Source: Streptomyces coeruleorubidus (lineage in GTDB: Bacteria > Actinomycetota > Actinomycetes > Streptomycetales > Streptomycetaceae). From it: 64,000 nucleotides of DNA. The position numbers and the translations under genes are program-made. This document shows positions 8,702-18,198 of the stretch, piece by piece. The stretch spans positions 4,693,001 to 4,757,000 of the forward strand of contig NZ_CP023694.1 in assembly GCF_008705135.1 (NCBI RefSeq), written 5' to 3'. The notes under the pieces were generated by a model. It saw only the letters and a program-made list of their open reading frames with translations. It was not told where the DNA came from and ran no database searches. Positions within the stretch are counted from its first letter, which is position 1, and each line of letters opens with the position of its first letter.

Positions 8702-9568
8702 ATGCACATGAACAGCGTTCCGCAGCACCTGCTGAGCGAGGACCGCCAGGAATACGAGCGGATCCTCGATGAGGCGCTGCGCTCCGCACCACACCGTCCG
8801 GAACTGGCCGCTGTCGGACAGCGGCTCAACCCCGAGCAACTGCGCACCATGGCGCTGAACGCCACCGCGCTCATCACGGCGGCCGCGTCGACCGAGTACC
8901 AGCACTACGTCAAGGTCCGTGAGGAATCGCGCCAGCCGGCGCCGTCCCACCAACCGGCCGTGCGCGCATCCGGCTCCTCCGAGCCGGACACGGGCGCGGC
9001 GGGCCTCGCCGCCACCATGGGCGAGGTCGCCGAGACCGCCGGCGCGGGCGTCGTCGCCGTCGTCGCCGTCCTCGCCCCCGTCCTGGCCGGAACCGCCGCG
9101 GCGATCTTCCTGCTCGTCGGCTACATCCTCCAGATGCTCAACCCCGAGCAGGCGTTCGCCCGGACCATGCTCACCACGGGCTGGGTGTTCGGTGCCGTGA
9201 CCGCGGTCGCGATCCTCGTCGCCGCGGTGGGACTGCTGATCACCGCCCTGCGCAACAAGCCGACGGCCGAGGGCGGCCGACACGACGAACTGCACGGGGA
9301 GGTGGACCGGGCCAGGGAGGCCTGGCGCGAGGCCCTGCTGGAACGCGGCATCCTGCCCTTCCTCCGGGAGGCCCTCGTCGACCCGAGCTCGGCCGCCGCG
9401 CTGCACCACACCTCCCCGTCCACGCCGGTCAGCCGCATCCCGCACCTCGGCTACGACCGCCCGGGTTTCACCAGCCCGGAGGACGGCGACCGCGGCTCGC
9501 GGCCGAGCTTCAGCAGCCCCGACTACACCAGCCCGGACTTCGGAGGACCGGAAAACCAGCCGGAGTAA
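8702..9568 (+). CDS. Conserved two-helix membrane protein of unknown function
   Basis: 288 residues. A soluble helical N-terminus (to ~110), then two long hydrophobic helices (VVAVVAVLAPVLAGTAAAIFLL and VFGAVTAVAILVAAVGLLITAL), then a helical cytosolic segment and a disordered tail with repeated Ser-Pro-(Asp/Glu) units (TSPED, SSPDYTSPDFGGPE). No catalytic motif. It may be a membrane scaffold, but function is unknown. Start may be this ATG or the one two codons later. It is convergent with thiC. Confidence 0.7.
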   Translation: MHMNSVPQHLLSEDRQEYERILDEALRSAPHRPELAAVGQRLNPEQLRTMALNATALITAAASTEYQHYVKVREESRQPAPSHQPAVRASGSSEPDTGAAGLAATMGEVAETAGAGVVAVVAVLAPVLAGTAAAIFLLVGYILQMLNPEQAFARTMLTTGWVFGAVTAVAILVAAVGLLITALRNKPTAEGGRHDELHGEVDRAREAWREALLERGILPFLREALVDPSSAAALHHTSPSTPVSRIPHLGYDRPGFTSPEDGDRGSRPSFSSPDYTSPDFGGPENQPE

Positions 9569-9659
9569 CCATCGGGTCGGTGCCGCAGGCCGGTTCGCCC
9601 CCGCGGGCCAGGGGACCAGGGACCACCGGTCCCCGGCCCTCGGCCTGTGTGCGGACGGA

Positions 9660-11444
<1,785 letters not shown>

Positions 11445-11453
11445 GAGACCTAC

Positions 11454-11620
11454 TCCCTACGCCGGCATTACCCGGTAACAGGTTCGGCGGTCGACGCAGC
11501 GGCTTCCGTCTGCCGACGTTCCGTGTGAAACATCACTCGACTTCGGTGATGTTTCATGTGAAACATCGCTGGGACGGAGGTCAGCGCCCTCTCAGCCCGG
11601 TGCTCCGAGCTCCCGCGTGT
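11454..11620 (-). promoter_or_regulatory. TPP riboswitch (thi element) upstream of thiC, with a long variable arm
   Basis: On the minus strand the 5' half contains GCACCGGGCTGAGAGGG and the 3' half GAACCTGTTACCGGG followed by TAATGCCGGCGTAGGGAG, the conserved pyrimidine- and pyrophosphate-sensing parts. They are separated by about 90 nt that replace the usual short P3 arm. This insert holds a 14-bp parS-like palindrome and an 11-bp inverted repeat. The end of the element abuts the thiC ribosome-binding site, so translational control is likely. Confidence 0.9.
11551..11564. promoter_or_regulatory. parS-like site (one mismatch) inside the TPP riboswitch arm
   Basis: GTTTCATGTGAAAC, one base from the parS consensus. 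Its left arm also pairs with an earlier half-site: TGAAACATCAC at 11526-11536 is the exact complement of GTGATGTTTCA at 11546-11556. Confidence 0.55.
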
Positions 11621-11698
11621 ACAAAAGGCGCCTCCACGCTAGCGGTAATTCTGGCGCGGTGAACAGAGGGCCCCCCTGGTTCTTGCGATGATCGGTCG

Positions 11699-13450
11699 GT
11701 GACCACGACGCAGCGTCCTCCTTACCCACCGCCCGAACCGCCCCGCGGATCCGGCGCCGGCAACGGCAACGGCCGTGGGCACGAGCACGATTTCGCCGCC
11801 CCGGGCGGGCTCGGCCCTGCCCGGGGACAGGCGCACGGGCACAGGACCGGTCCCGAGAACGGGCAGGGTGCCGGTCCGTCCGGCTCCTCCGGCCCGTCCG
11901 GTGCGTACGGTCCCGGCTCCGGAGGCTGGCACGATGCCGGACGCGGAGAGGGCGACAGGCCCGGTGGAGGCCACGGGTCCGGCGGCGGTCACGGACCCGG
12001 TGGGGGCGACGGGCACGGCGAAGGCCGAGGGCCCGGCGGAGGTCACGGACCCGGTGGGGGTCACGGACCCGGTGGGGGTCACGGACCCGGTGGGGGTGAC
12101 GGTCACGGAAACGGCCCCGACCCCGCACCCGGCGGCGGCCACGGGCACTCGCACACTCACAGCCATGGTCCTGCCACGCCCGTCTCCATGCACCTGCGCA
12201 AGGTCATCGCGGCGGTCCTGATCCCCTTCGGCGCCGCCGTGCTGATCGGTCTCGCCGTGCTGTGGCCGGGCGGCGCCCCGCCGCACGAGCGCACCGGCGT
12301 GGGCTTCGACCGGCAGACGCAGCAGGCCTCGGTCACCAAGGTCGTGGAGGTGAGCTGCAAGGAGGCCGGCGCCTCGGGCGTCCCGCCGACCGGCGACACG
12401 TCCACCGCCGAGGGCTCCTCCGCTGTGCAGCAGGAGAACGGCACCTGCAAGCGGGCGACGATCCGGGTCGACAGCGGCAAGGACAAGGGCCGTACCTTCA
12501 CCGAGATCGTCCAGCCGGACCAGTCCCGCCAGCTGGAAGAGGGCCAGGAGGTCGTGGTCGCCTACGAGCCCTCCGCGCCGAAGGACCTCCAGTACTCCGT
12601 CACCGACATCAACCGCCGCCTGCCCATGGCGCTGCTCGCCGGCATCTTCGCCCTGGTCGTCGTGGTCGTCGGGCGGCTGCGCGGTGTCATGGCCCTGGTC
12701 GCGTTGGCCATCAGTTTCCTGGTGCTGAACCTCTTCATCCTGCCCGCGATCCTTCAGGGCTCGAACCCGCTGCTCGTGGCGGTGGTCGGTGCGAGCGCCA
12801 TCATGCTCATCGCCCTGTATCTGTGTCACGGCCTGTCGGCCCGGACATCCGTGGCGGTGCTCGGCACCCTCATCTCCCTGCTGCTGATCGGCGTTCTCGG
12901 CTCTCTGTTCATCGGCTGGGCGGCGCTCACCGGTAACACCGACGACAACACCGGTCTGATCCACGGCCTCTACCCGACGATCGACATGAGCGGTCTGCTG
13001 CTCGCCGGCGTCATCATCGGATCGCTGGGTGTGCTCGACGACGTGACGGTCACGCAGACCTCGGCGGTCTGGGAGCTGCACGAGGCCAACCCGTCCATGG
13101 GCTGGCGCGGCCTCTACCGCGCGGGTATCCGGATCGGCCGCGACCACATCGCCTCGGTCGTCAACACGCTCGTCCTCGCCTACGCGGGTGCCGCCCTGCC
13201 GCTGCTCCTGTTGTTCTCCATCGCGCAGAGCAGTGTCGGGACGGTCGCCAACAGCGAGCTGGTCGCGGAGGAGATCGTGCGCACGCTGATCGGTTCGATC
13301 GGACTGGTCGCCTCGGTGCCGGTCACCACGGCCCTGGCCGCGCTGGTGGTCTCGGCCGACCGCCCGGGAGTGCAGCCCGCCGCGCAGCCCGCCGTGGAGG
13401 CCGCCGCGGCCCCGGCACGCGGGGGCAAGGGCCGGCGTCGCAAGCGCTGA
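11699..13450 (+). CDS. YibE/F-like membrane protein with Gly/His-rich N-terminal region
   Basis: 583 residues. Residues 1-~160 are a disordered Gly/Pro/His-rich tract, including perfect GHGPGG hexapeptide repeats and GHGHSHTHSHG, which could bind divalent metal. Then a membrane anchor (VIAAVLIPFGAAVLIGLAVLW), an extracytoplasmic domain with two cysteines (~residues 215-300), and a block of about seven membrane helices ending in a Lys/Arg tail (GGKGRRRKR), as in YibE/F family proteins. The family's biochemical role is not settled. GTG start at 11699, divergent from thiC. Confidence 0.78.
   Translation: MTTTQRPPYPPPEPPRGSGAGNGNGRGHEHDFAAPGGLGPARGQAHGHRTGPENGQGAGPSGSSGPSGAYGPGSGGWHDAGRGEGDRPGGGHGSGGGHGPGGGDGHGEGRGPGGGHGPGGGHGPGGGHGPGGGDGHGNGPDPAPGGGHGHSHTHSHGPATPVSMHLRKVIAAVLIPFGAAVLIGLAVLWPGGAPPHERTGVGFDRQTQQASVTKVVEVSCKEAGASGVPPTGDTSTAEGSSAVQQENGTCKRATIRVDSGKDKGRTFTEIVQPDQSRQLEEGQEVVVAYEPSAPKDLQYSVTDINRRLPMALLAGIFALVVVVVGRLRGVMALVALAISFLVLNLFILPAILQGSNPLLVAVVGASAIMLIALYLCHGLSARTSVAVLGTLISLLLIGVLGSLFIGWAALTGNTDDNTGLIHGLYPTIDMSGLLLAGVIIGSLGVLDDVTVTQTSAVWELHEANPSMGWRGLYRAGIRIGRDHIASVVNTLVLAYAGAALPLLLLFSIAQSSVGTVANSELVAEEIVRTLIGSIGLVASVPVTTALAALVVSADRPGVQPAAQPAVEAAAAPARGGKGRRRKR
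12041..12094 (+). repeat. Three perfect 18-bp tandem repeats
   Basis: Three head-to-tail copies of GGTCACGGACCCGGTGGG, each encoding Gly-His-Gly-Pro-Gly-Gly in the YibE/F-like protein. A fourth identical unit occurs at 11987-12004 and degenerate units lie between. Exact nucleotide identity suggests recent slippage expansion. Confidence 0.9.
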
Positions 13451-13508
13451 CGGCTCTCGCACTCCGAAGCCATGTGTCCCACCGTACGGAGAAGCGTTCC
13501 TGCTCAGC

Positions 13509-13549
13509 TCGGCGGCATCCGGTGAAGCGTTACTCCACCATGCCGCCGA
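13509..13549. terminator. Bidirectional hairpin between yibE-like gene and ssgA
   Basis: Inverted repeat TCGGCGGCAT / ATGCCGCCGA (10 bp, 21-nt loop) in the gap between convergent genes; no strong T-run. Confidence 0.55.
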
Positions 13550-13557
13550 CGGATGGC

Positions 13558-13992
13558 TCAGCCGGCGCCCTGTTCCGCCAGGATGCGGTCCAGGGCCTCG
13601 TCGAGATGGGCGTCGAAGTCGGCGAGTGAGCCCTCCTGGCCCAGCGGCACCAGCTTGTCGGTGCGGTCGAGGAAGGCGACCAGCGGTGCCGTGGACGACC
13701 TGAACAGCGCCTGGTCGCTGCCCACCTGAAGCCGGATCAGCACCTCTCCCAGCGCGTCCGGTTCGACGGGTGTGACCCGCACATCGCCCTCCCCGCACGG
13801 CCGGCCGACCCCGTCGATCAGCAGCTCCCGGCCGAAAGCCCACGTCACCGGGGCATCACCGGGCAAGTGGAAGGTGAGCCTGACGGCATAGGGGTCACTG
13901 GTCTCATAGCGCAGCTCCACCGGAATGCGGAAGGAGAGCTCCTCGGACACGAGAAAGCTCATCATGACCTCTGCTTGTACGGACTCGTGCAT
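13558..13992 (-). CDS. ssgA: Sporulation and cell-division activator SsgA (SsgA-like protein)
   Basis: 144 residues. It begins MHESVQAEVMMSFLVSEELS, very close to the known SsgA N-terminus (MxESVQAEVMMSFLVSEEL), and keeps the family core PVELRYE, DPYAVRLTFHLPGDAPVTWAFGRELLIDG and the end SLADFDAHLDEALDRILAEQ. SsgA-like proteins are restricted to morphologically complex actinomycetes; SsgA activates sporulation-specific septation and marks sites of new wall growth through SsgB/FtsZ. I chose the ATG at 13992 over one five codons upstream by comparison with the family. The IclR-type activator ssgR is directly upstream on the same strand. Confidence 0.93.
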   Translation of the reverse strand: MHESVQAEVMMSFLVSEELSFRIPVELRYETSDPYAVRLTFHLPGDAPVTWAFGRELLIDGVGRPCGEGDVRVTPVEPDALGEVLIRLQVGSDQALFRSSTAPLVAFLDRTDKLVPLGQEGSLADFDAHLDEALDRILAEQGAG

Positions 13993-14091
13993 CGCTAACC
14001 CCGTCATTCGCCGTGGACTGGCCGGGAACGAACCTCTGACACTTGGTGGAATCTTGCTGAACGTACACAGCAGATCACAAGGAGTGAGTTT

Positions 14092-14940
14092 TCACATACT
14101 GATAGAGAGCGCGAGCGATCCGAGCAGACTTCCGATCTCGCTCTGCAACTGCCGGGCCGCAGGGAGCAGTCGGTGCTCCTGGTGGGCGGGCAGGGAGATG
14201 GCCATCGTGGCGGCCGTGGTGCCGAGAGTGAGCGGAATCGCCGCGCAGACGGCGCCCAGGGCGTACTCCTGACGCTCGGTCACAGGTTCCATCCGCCGCA
14301 CTCGCTCCAGACGGCGCAGCAGGCTGTGGTTGTCCCGCACGGTGTACGGCGTGAGCGCCTGTACCGGATAGCGGTCGAGGTGGTCCCGGCGGGCCTCCTC
14401 GTCCAGCTGGGACAGCAGGCACTGCCCGATGGCGTGCGCGTGCCCGGTCTCTCGGAAGTCGGCCCACTCCTCGACCGCGGGGTTGGCCGGGGTGTCGGAG
14501 ACGCACATGAGCTCGATCTCGCCCTCGCGGTACACCGCGTAGTACACGGGCACGCCGAGCGTGTCCCGCCAGTGCGCGAGGGCGTCGACGACCGTGCTGC
14601 GACGTTTCTGCCGTGCCCCGCTGCTGCTCAGCCGCTCGGCGGCCTCGCCCAGGAAGAACAGGCCCTTGTCCCGGCACAGATAGCCCTCGTGCACGAGGGT
14701 GCGCAGCAGGTGGTAGGTGGTGGGCAGGGCCAGCCCGGTCTCCCGGGCCAGTTGCTTGGCGGGGGCGCCGTACTCGTGCGCCGCGACGGTCTCCAGCAGG
14801 CGCATCGCGCGCTGCACGGACCCGATGAGGGTCGCCGGAGGAGGTGGCGTGGCGGGAGGCGATTGCTCGGACGGGGGCGCCGAGCGGGGTTGCGCGGGGA
14901 CGGTGTGCAGGTGGACACGTGCGGTGTCTGCCGGGGCCAA
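14092..14940 (-). CDS. ssgR: IclR-family activator of ssgA
   Basis: 282 residues: an unstructured Pro-rich start (~1-38), an IclR winged helix (IGSVQRAMRLLETVAAHEYGAPAKQLARETGLALPTTYHLLRTLVHEGYL) and an effector-binding domain. In Streptomyces the IclR gene directly before ssgA is ssgR, which is required for ssgA transcription; position and sequence type fit. The visible start is a TTG (14940) with GGGAG 7 nt upstream. A 99-nt gap before ssgA leaves room for a separate ssgA promoter. Confidence 0.9.
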   Translation of the reverse strand: MAPADTARVHLHTVPAQPRSAPPSEQSPPATPPPPATLIGSVQRAMRLLETVAAHEYGAPAKQLARETGLALPTTYHLLRTLVHEGYLCRDKGLFFLGEAAERLSSSGARQKRRSTVVDALAHWRDTLGVPVYYAVYREGEIELMCVSDTPANPAVEEWADFRETGHAHAIGQCLLSQLDEEARRDHLDRYPVQALTPYTVRDNHSLLRRLERVRRMEPVTERQEYALGAVCAAIPLTLGTTAATMAISLPAHQEHRLLPAARQLQSEIGSLLGSLALSISM

Positions 14941-15147
14941 GGGTCACTCCCGAAGCGCGAGGGGGTAGACCGTGCCGATGGACACGGGTGAGGGTGTACG
15001 CCGCTCGCGGGGGATGTCCCCGCGTCGAGTTCCGGACTCTATTCGTCTGCCACCGCACGCAGACGGCCCGGAACGGAAACTTCCCCCGGCCGAGGGAACC
15101 GGTCACGCCGGGTGTTTCCCGCTACCCCCACCGGTTTCCCACCGGTC

Positions 15148-15360
15148 TCACCAGTCGCTGCGCGACGAGGAGCTCGACGTGAACTTCCGTACGACGTAGA
15201 TCAGTCCACCGACCAGCGCCACGAAGACCAGCACCTTGAAGAGCAGTCCGATCACGAACCCGACCACGCTGGCGATCAGCCCGCCGAACACGACCAGGGC
15301 GATGACCGGCACCGCGATCCACTTCACCCACCACGGCAGTCCCATGAAGATCTCTCGCAT
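15148..15360 (-). CDS. Small membrane protein (DUF5326-like)
   Basis: 70 residues: MREIFMGLPWWVKWIAVPVI, then two hydrophobic helices (~14-60) and a Ser-rich tail (TSSSSSRSDW). Two helices and no catalytic residues. Matches from memory a Streptomyces-specific family of unknown function. I chose the internal ATG at 15360 (AAGGACGAGGG upstream) rather than an upstream in-frame start. Confidence 0.75.
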   Translation of the reverse strand: MREIFMGLPWWVKWIAVPVIALVVFGGLIASVVGFVIGLLFKVLVFVALVGGLIYVVRKFTSSSSSRSDW

Positions 15361-15525
15361 CGCCCTCGTCCTTACCTCTCCGCCCGTTCGAGTGCCGGGT
15401 CCTGTCGGTACTTCTGGATCTCTGATGTCCTGCACTCGATGCTAGGTCCGGGAGGGGGCCCGGCGGGGGCCTCGCGCCCCTTGTCTCCCCCTGACCGAAC
15501 CCCTAGGGAACCCGGAGACGGACCG

Positions 15526-15843
15526 TCACCTCTCGGGCGGAGAGAAGACCACCAGCACCCTCAGGTCCTCGGTGATGTGGTGGAACTTGTGCGCGACGCC
15601 GGCCGGTACGTAGATCACGCTGCCGCGTGCCACCTGCGTCGTCTCCAGGCCGACGGTGATCGCGGCACGGCCGCTCACAACGAAGTAGACCTCGTCCTGG
15701 TTGTGCGGCTTCTGTGGATCCTGGTCGCCCGCATCGAGGGCGTACAGGCCGACCGACATGTTCTGCTCCCGCAGAAACTGCAGGTAGGCGCCCTCGTTGG
15801 CGGCGCGCTCCGCCTCCAGTTCGTCCAGCCGGAATGCCTTCAT
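15526..15843 (-). CDS. Small cupin-domain protein
   Basis: 105 residues, a single cupin barrel. The first motif is PHNQDEVYFVVSGRAAI (metal-binding His and Glu) and the second has AHKFHHI. Cupins of this size can be isomerases, dioxygenases or sensors; no substrate can be inferred. The start at 15843 (MKAFRLDELEAERA) is chosen over one 20 codons upstream. It is divergent from the holin-like membrane gene, with 60 nt between starts. Confidence 0.8.
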   Translation of the reverse strand: MKAFRLDELEAERAANEGAYLQFLREQNMSVGLYALDAGDQDPQKPHNQDEVYFVVSGRAAITVGLETTQVARGSVIYVPAGVAHKFHHITEDLRVLVVFSPPER

Positions 15844-15903
15844 CGCCTTGTCCGCCCCTGCCTCTTGTGCCCATGTCCGATCAGGTCTGCCACGATCAGA
15901 CAC

Positions 15904-16281
15904 ATGATGAATTTCCTAGTCAAGACGATCGCCAACGCGGGTGCTCTGGCGGTCGCCGTGTGGCTGCTCGACAAGATCACCCTCACCGGTGACAGCACGG
16001 GCAAGAAGATCGGCACTCTGATCATCGTCGCGCTGCTCTTCGGCCTGGTGAACTTCCTGGTCAAGCCGGTCGTCAAGCTCCTCAGCCTCCCGCTGCTGAT
16101 CCTGACGCTCGGTCTGTTCACCCTGGTCGTCAACGCGCTGATGCTGCTGCTCACCTCGTGGCTGGCCGACCAGCTCGACCTCAGCTTCCACGTGGAGGGC
16201 TTCTGGACGGCCGTCCTGGGCGGCCTGATCATCTCCGTCGTCTCCTGGGCACTGAACGTCGTCCTGCCCGACAAGGACTGA
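15904..16281 (+). CDS. Phage-holin-like 4-TM membrane protein
   Basis: 125 residues, four hydrophobic helices: AGALAVAVWLLDKITL, IGTLIIVALLFGLVNFLV, LLILTLGLFTLVVNALMLLL and AVLGGLIISVVSWALNVVL. This is the widespread actinobacterial 'phage holin family' membrane protein, a chromosomal gene not linked to any prophage here. Its stop is only 6 nt before ptpA, so the two are probably cotranscribed. Confidence 0.82.
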   Translation: MMNFLVKTIANAGALAVAVWLLDKITLTGDSTGKKIGTLIIVALLFGLVNFLVKPVVKLLSLPLLILTLGLFTLVVNALMLLLTSWLADQLDLSFHVEGFWTAVLGGLIISVVSWALNVVLPDKD

Positions 16282-16287
16282 GCGCGC

Positions 16288-16779
16288 ATGACGTACCGCG
16301 TCTGCTTCGTCTGCACGGGCAACATCTGCCGTTCCCCGATGGCCGAGATCGTCTTCCGCGCGCGTGTGGCGGAGGCCGGTCTCGACGGTCTGGTCGAGGT
16401 CGACAGCGCCGGCACGGGCGGCTGGCACGAGGGTGACGGCGCCGACCCGCGCACGGTGGCCGTCCTCGCGGAGAACGGCTACGCCACCGCGCACACGGCC
16501 CGCCAGTTCCAGCCGTCATGGTTCTCCCGCCTCGACCTGGTCGTCGCCCTCGACGCCGGCCATCTCAGGGCTCTGCGCCGCCTCGCGCCCACGGAACAGG
16601 ACGCGCAGAAGGTACGCCTGCTGCGTTCGTACGACCCCGCCGCGGGTGACGACCTCGACGTGCCGGACCCCTACTACGGAGGCGCCGAGGGCTTCGCGGA
16701 GTGCCTTGAAATGGTGGAGGCGGCGAGCGCCGGTCTGCTCGCCGCGGTGCGTGAGGACGTGGAGGGACGGGCGGCATGA
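16288..16779 (+). CDS. ptpA: Low-molecular-weight protein-tyrosine phosphatase
   Basis: 163 residues. The P-loop VCTGNICRSP (Cx5R-S) sits at residues ~8-17 and the general-acid DPYYGG at ~129. It hydrolyses phosphotyrosine. In Streptomyces, PtpA has been linked to antibiotic production. Its last codons overlap the next gene by 4 bp (ATGA), implying translational coupling. Confidence 0.93.
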   Translation: MTYRVCFVCTGNICRSPMAEIVFRARVAEAGLDGLVEVDSAGTGGWHEGDGADPRTVAVLAENGYATAHTARQFQPSWFSRLDLVVALDAGHLRALRRLAPTEQDAQKVRLLRSYDPAAGDDLDVPDPYYGGAEGFAECLEMVEAASAGLLAAVREDVEGRAA

Positions 16780-18002
16780 GTGAATCCGCAGCGGGCGACG
16801 CGCATGGGGTGACGGGCGGCGCCGGTCCGGCGACCGGTGCCGCGGGCCGTGCGGGGCGCGAGATCGCCCCTGTGGCGGCGGGCGCCGGTGACGGCACGCG
16901 TGCGGTGCGGGCCGGGCTGCCCGAGCCTGCCAAGTACGAGCCCACCCTGCCCGGGCCCGTGTTCGCCGCCCACTACCACCTGCCGGGCGAGCCCACCGGC
17001 CCCTACACCTACGGCCGTGACGAGAACCCGACCTGGACGCTGCTGGAACGCGCCGTCGGCGAGCTGGAGGCGCCCGGCCAGGGCGGCGCCGAGACGCTCG
17101 TGTTCGCCTCCGGCATGGCCGCGATCTCAGCCGTGCTCTTCTCCCAGCTGCGCGCCGGGGACGTGTGCGTCCTGCCCGACGACGGCTACCAGGCGCTGCC
17201 CTTGGTGCGCGCCCAGCTGGAGGCGTACGGCATCGAGGTGCGCACCGCCCCCACCGGTGGTGACGCCCAGCTCGACGTCCTCGACGGCGCGAAGCTGCTG
17301 TGGATCGAGACCCCGTCGAACCCCGGCCTCGACGTGTGCGACATCAGGCGGCTCGCGGAGGCGGCGCACGCGCGTGGCGCCCTGGTGGCCGTCGACAACA
17401 CCCTCGCCACACCGCTCGGCCAGCGCCCCCTGGAGCTCGGCGCCGACTTCGCCGTGGCCAGCGGCACCAAGCAGCTCACCGGTCACGGCGACATCCTCCT
17501 GGGTTACGTCGTCGGCCGGGGCCCCGAGGCCATGGCCGCCGTACGCCGCTGGCGCAAGATCGTCGGCGCGATTCCCGGGCCGATGGAGGCCTGGCTCGCG
17601 CACCGTTCGATCGCGACGCTCCAGATGCGGGTCGACCGGCAGAGCGCGACGGCCCTGGCGGTCGCCGAGGCGCTGCGCGAGCGGCCCGAGGTGACCGGGC
17701 TACGCTACCCCGGGCTTCCCGACGACCCCGCGCACAAGATCGCCGCGCGGCAGATGCGGCGCTACGGGTGCGTGGTGTCGTTCACGCTGCCCACGCGCGC
17801 GCGTGCCGACCGTTTTCTCGACGCCCTGCGGCTCGTGGACGATGCGACGAGCTTTGGCGGAGTGCGGTCCACGGCCGAACGGCGCGGGCGCTGGGGCGGC
17901 GACGCGGTGCCGGAAGGCTTCATCCGCCTGTCGGTGGGCGCCGAGGATCGAGAGGATCTGGTGGCGGATGTACTGCGTGCGCTGGACGCGTCGGCAGCCT
18001 GA
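16776..18002 (+). CDS. Cystathionine gamma-lyase / Cys-Met metabolism PLP enzyme
   Basis: 408 residues, fold-type I PLP enzyme: GPYTYGRDENPTW (substrate/PLP), ETPSNPGLDVCDI, and ASGTKQLTGHGDILLG with the PLP lysine. It would cleave cystathionine to cysteine, 2-oxobutyrate and ammonia, though gamma-synthase or beta-lyase specificity cannot be excluded. The first ~40 residues are a Gly/Ala-rich extension. Start overlaps the ptpA stop. Confidence 0.87.
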   Translation: MSESAAGDAHGVTGGAGPATGAAGRAGREIAPVAAGAGDGTRAVRAGLPEPAKYEPTLPGPVFAAHYHLPGEPTGPYTYGRDENPTWTLLERAVGELEAPGQGGAETLVFASGMAAISAVLFSQLRAGDVCVLPDDGYQALPLVRAQLEAYGIEVRTAPTGGDAQLDVLDGAKLLWIETPSNPGLDVCDIRRLAEAAHARGALVAVDNTLATPLGQRPLELGADFAVASGTKQLTGHGDILLGYVVGRGPEAMAAVRRWRKIVGAIPGPMEAWLAHRSIATLQMRVDRQSATALAVAEALRERPEVTGLRYPGLPDDPAHKIAARQMRRYGCVVSFTLPTRARADRFLDALRLVDDATSFGGVRSTAERRGRWGGDAVPEGFIRLSVGAEDREDLVADVLRALDASAA

Positions 18003-18014
18003 CCACCCCCCACG

Positions 18015-18053
18015 GACGGTCCGAGCCTCCCCCCTCGTGGCTCGGACCGTCCC
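18015..18053 (+). terminator. Hairpin after the ptpA-PLP enzyme operon
   Basis: GGACGGTCCGAGCC / GGCTCGGACCGTCC, a 14-bp perfect stem with an 11-nt loop, 12 nt after the stop. Confidence 0.8.
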
Positions 18054-18131
18054 CCGGTTCCGCGCGCAAGAACCGCGCGACCAAGGCTAGTTGACTCTCT
18101 GTCAGTGTCCAATCACGGTAGCGACAGAGAC

Positions 18132-18149
18132 CTATCGACTTATTTATAG
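18132..18149. promoter_or_regulatory. Possible LysR-type operator
   Basis: CTAT-N10-ATAG in an A+T-rich stretch 50 nt before the LysR start fits the T-N11-A dyad used for autoregulation. Short, so tentative. Confidence 0.35.
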
Positions 18150-18198
18150 TTGAGCGCGGTCGGGGGGCCGGGAGCAGGACCGACGAGGGGAGAGCGGC

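Noticed and set aside
12041..12094. Regular 18-bp repeats considered as CRISPR
   Set aside because: Repeats are head-to-tail without spacers and in frame within a coding sequence; no cas genes.
15904..16281. Prophage considered because of the holin-like gene
   Set aside because: No other phage genes, integrase or attachment site; this 4-TM family is chromosomal in actinobacteria.
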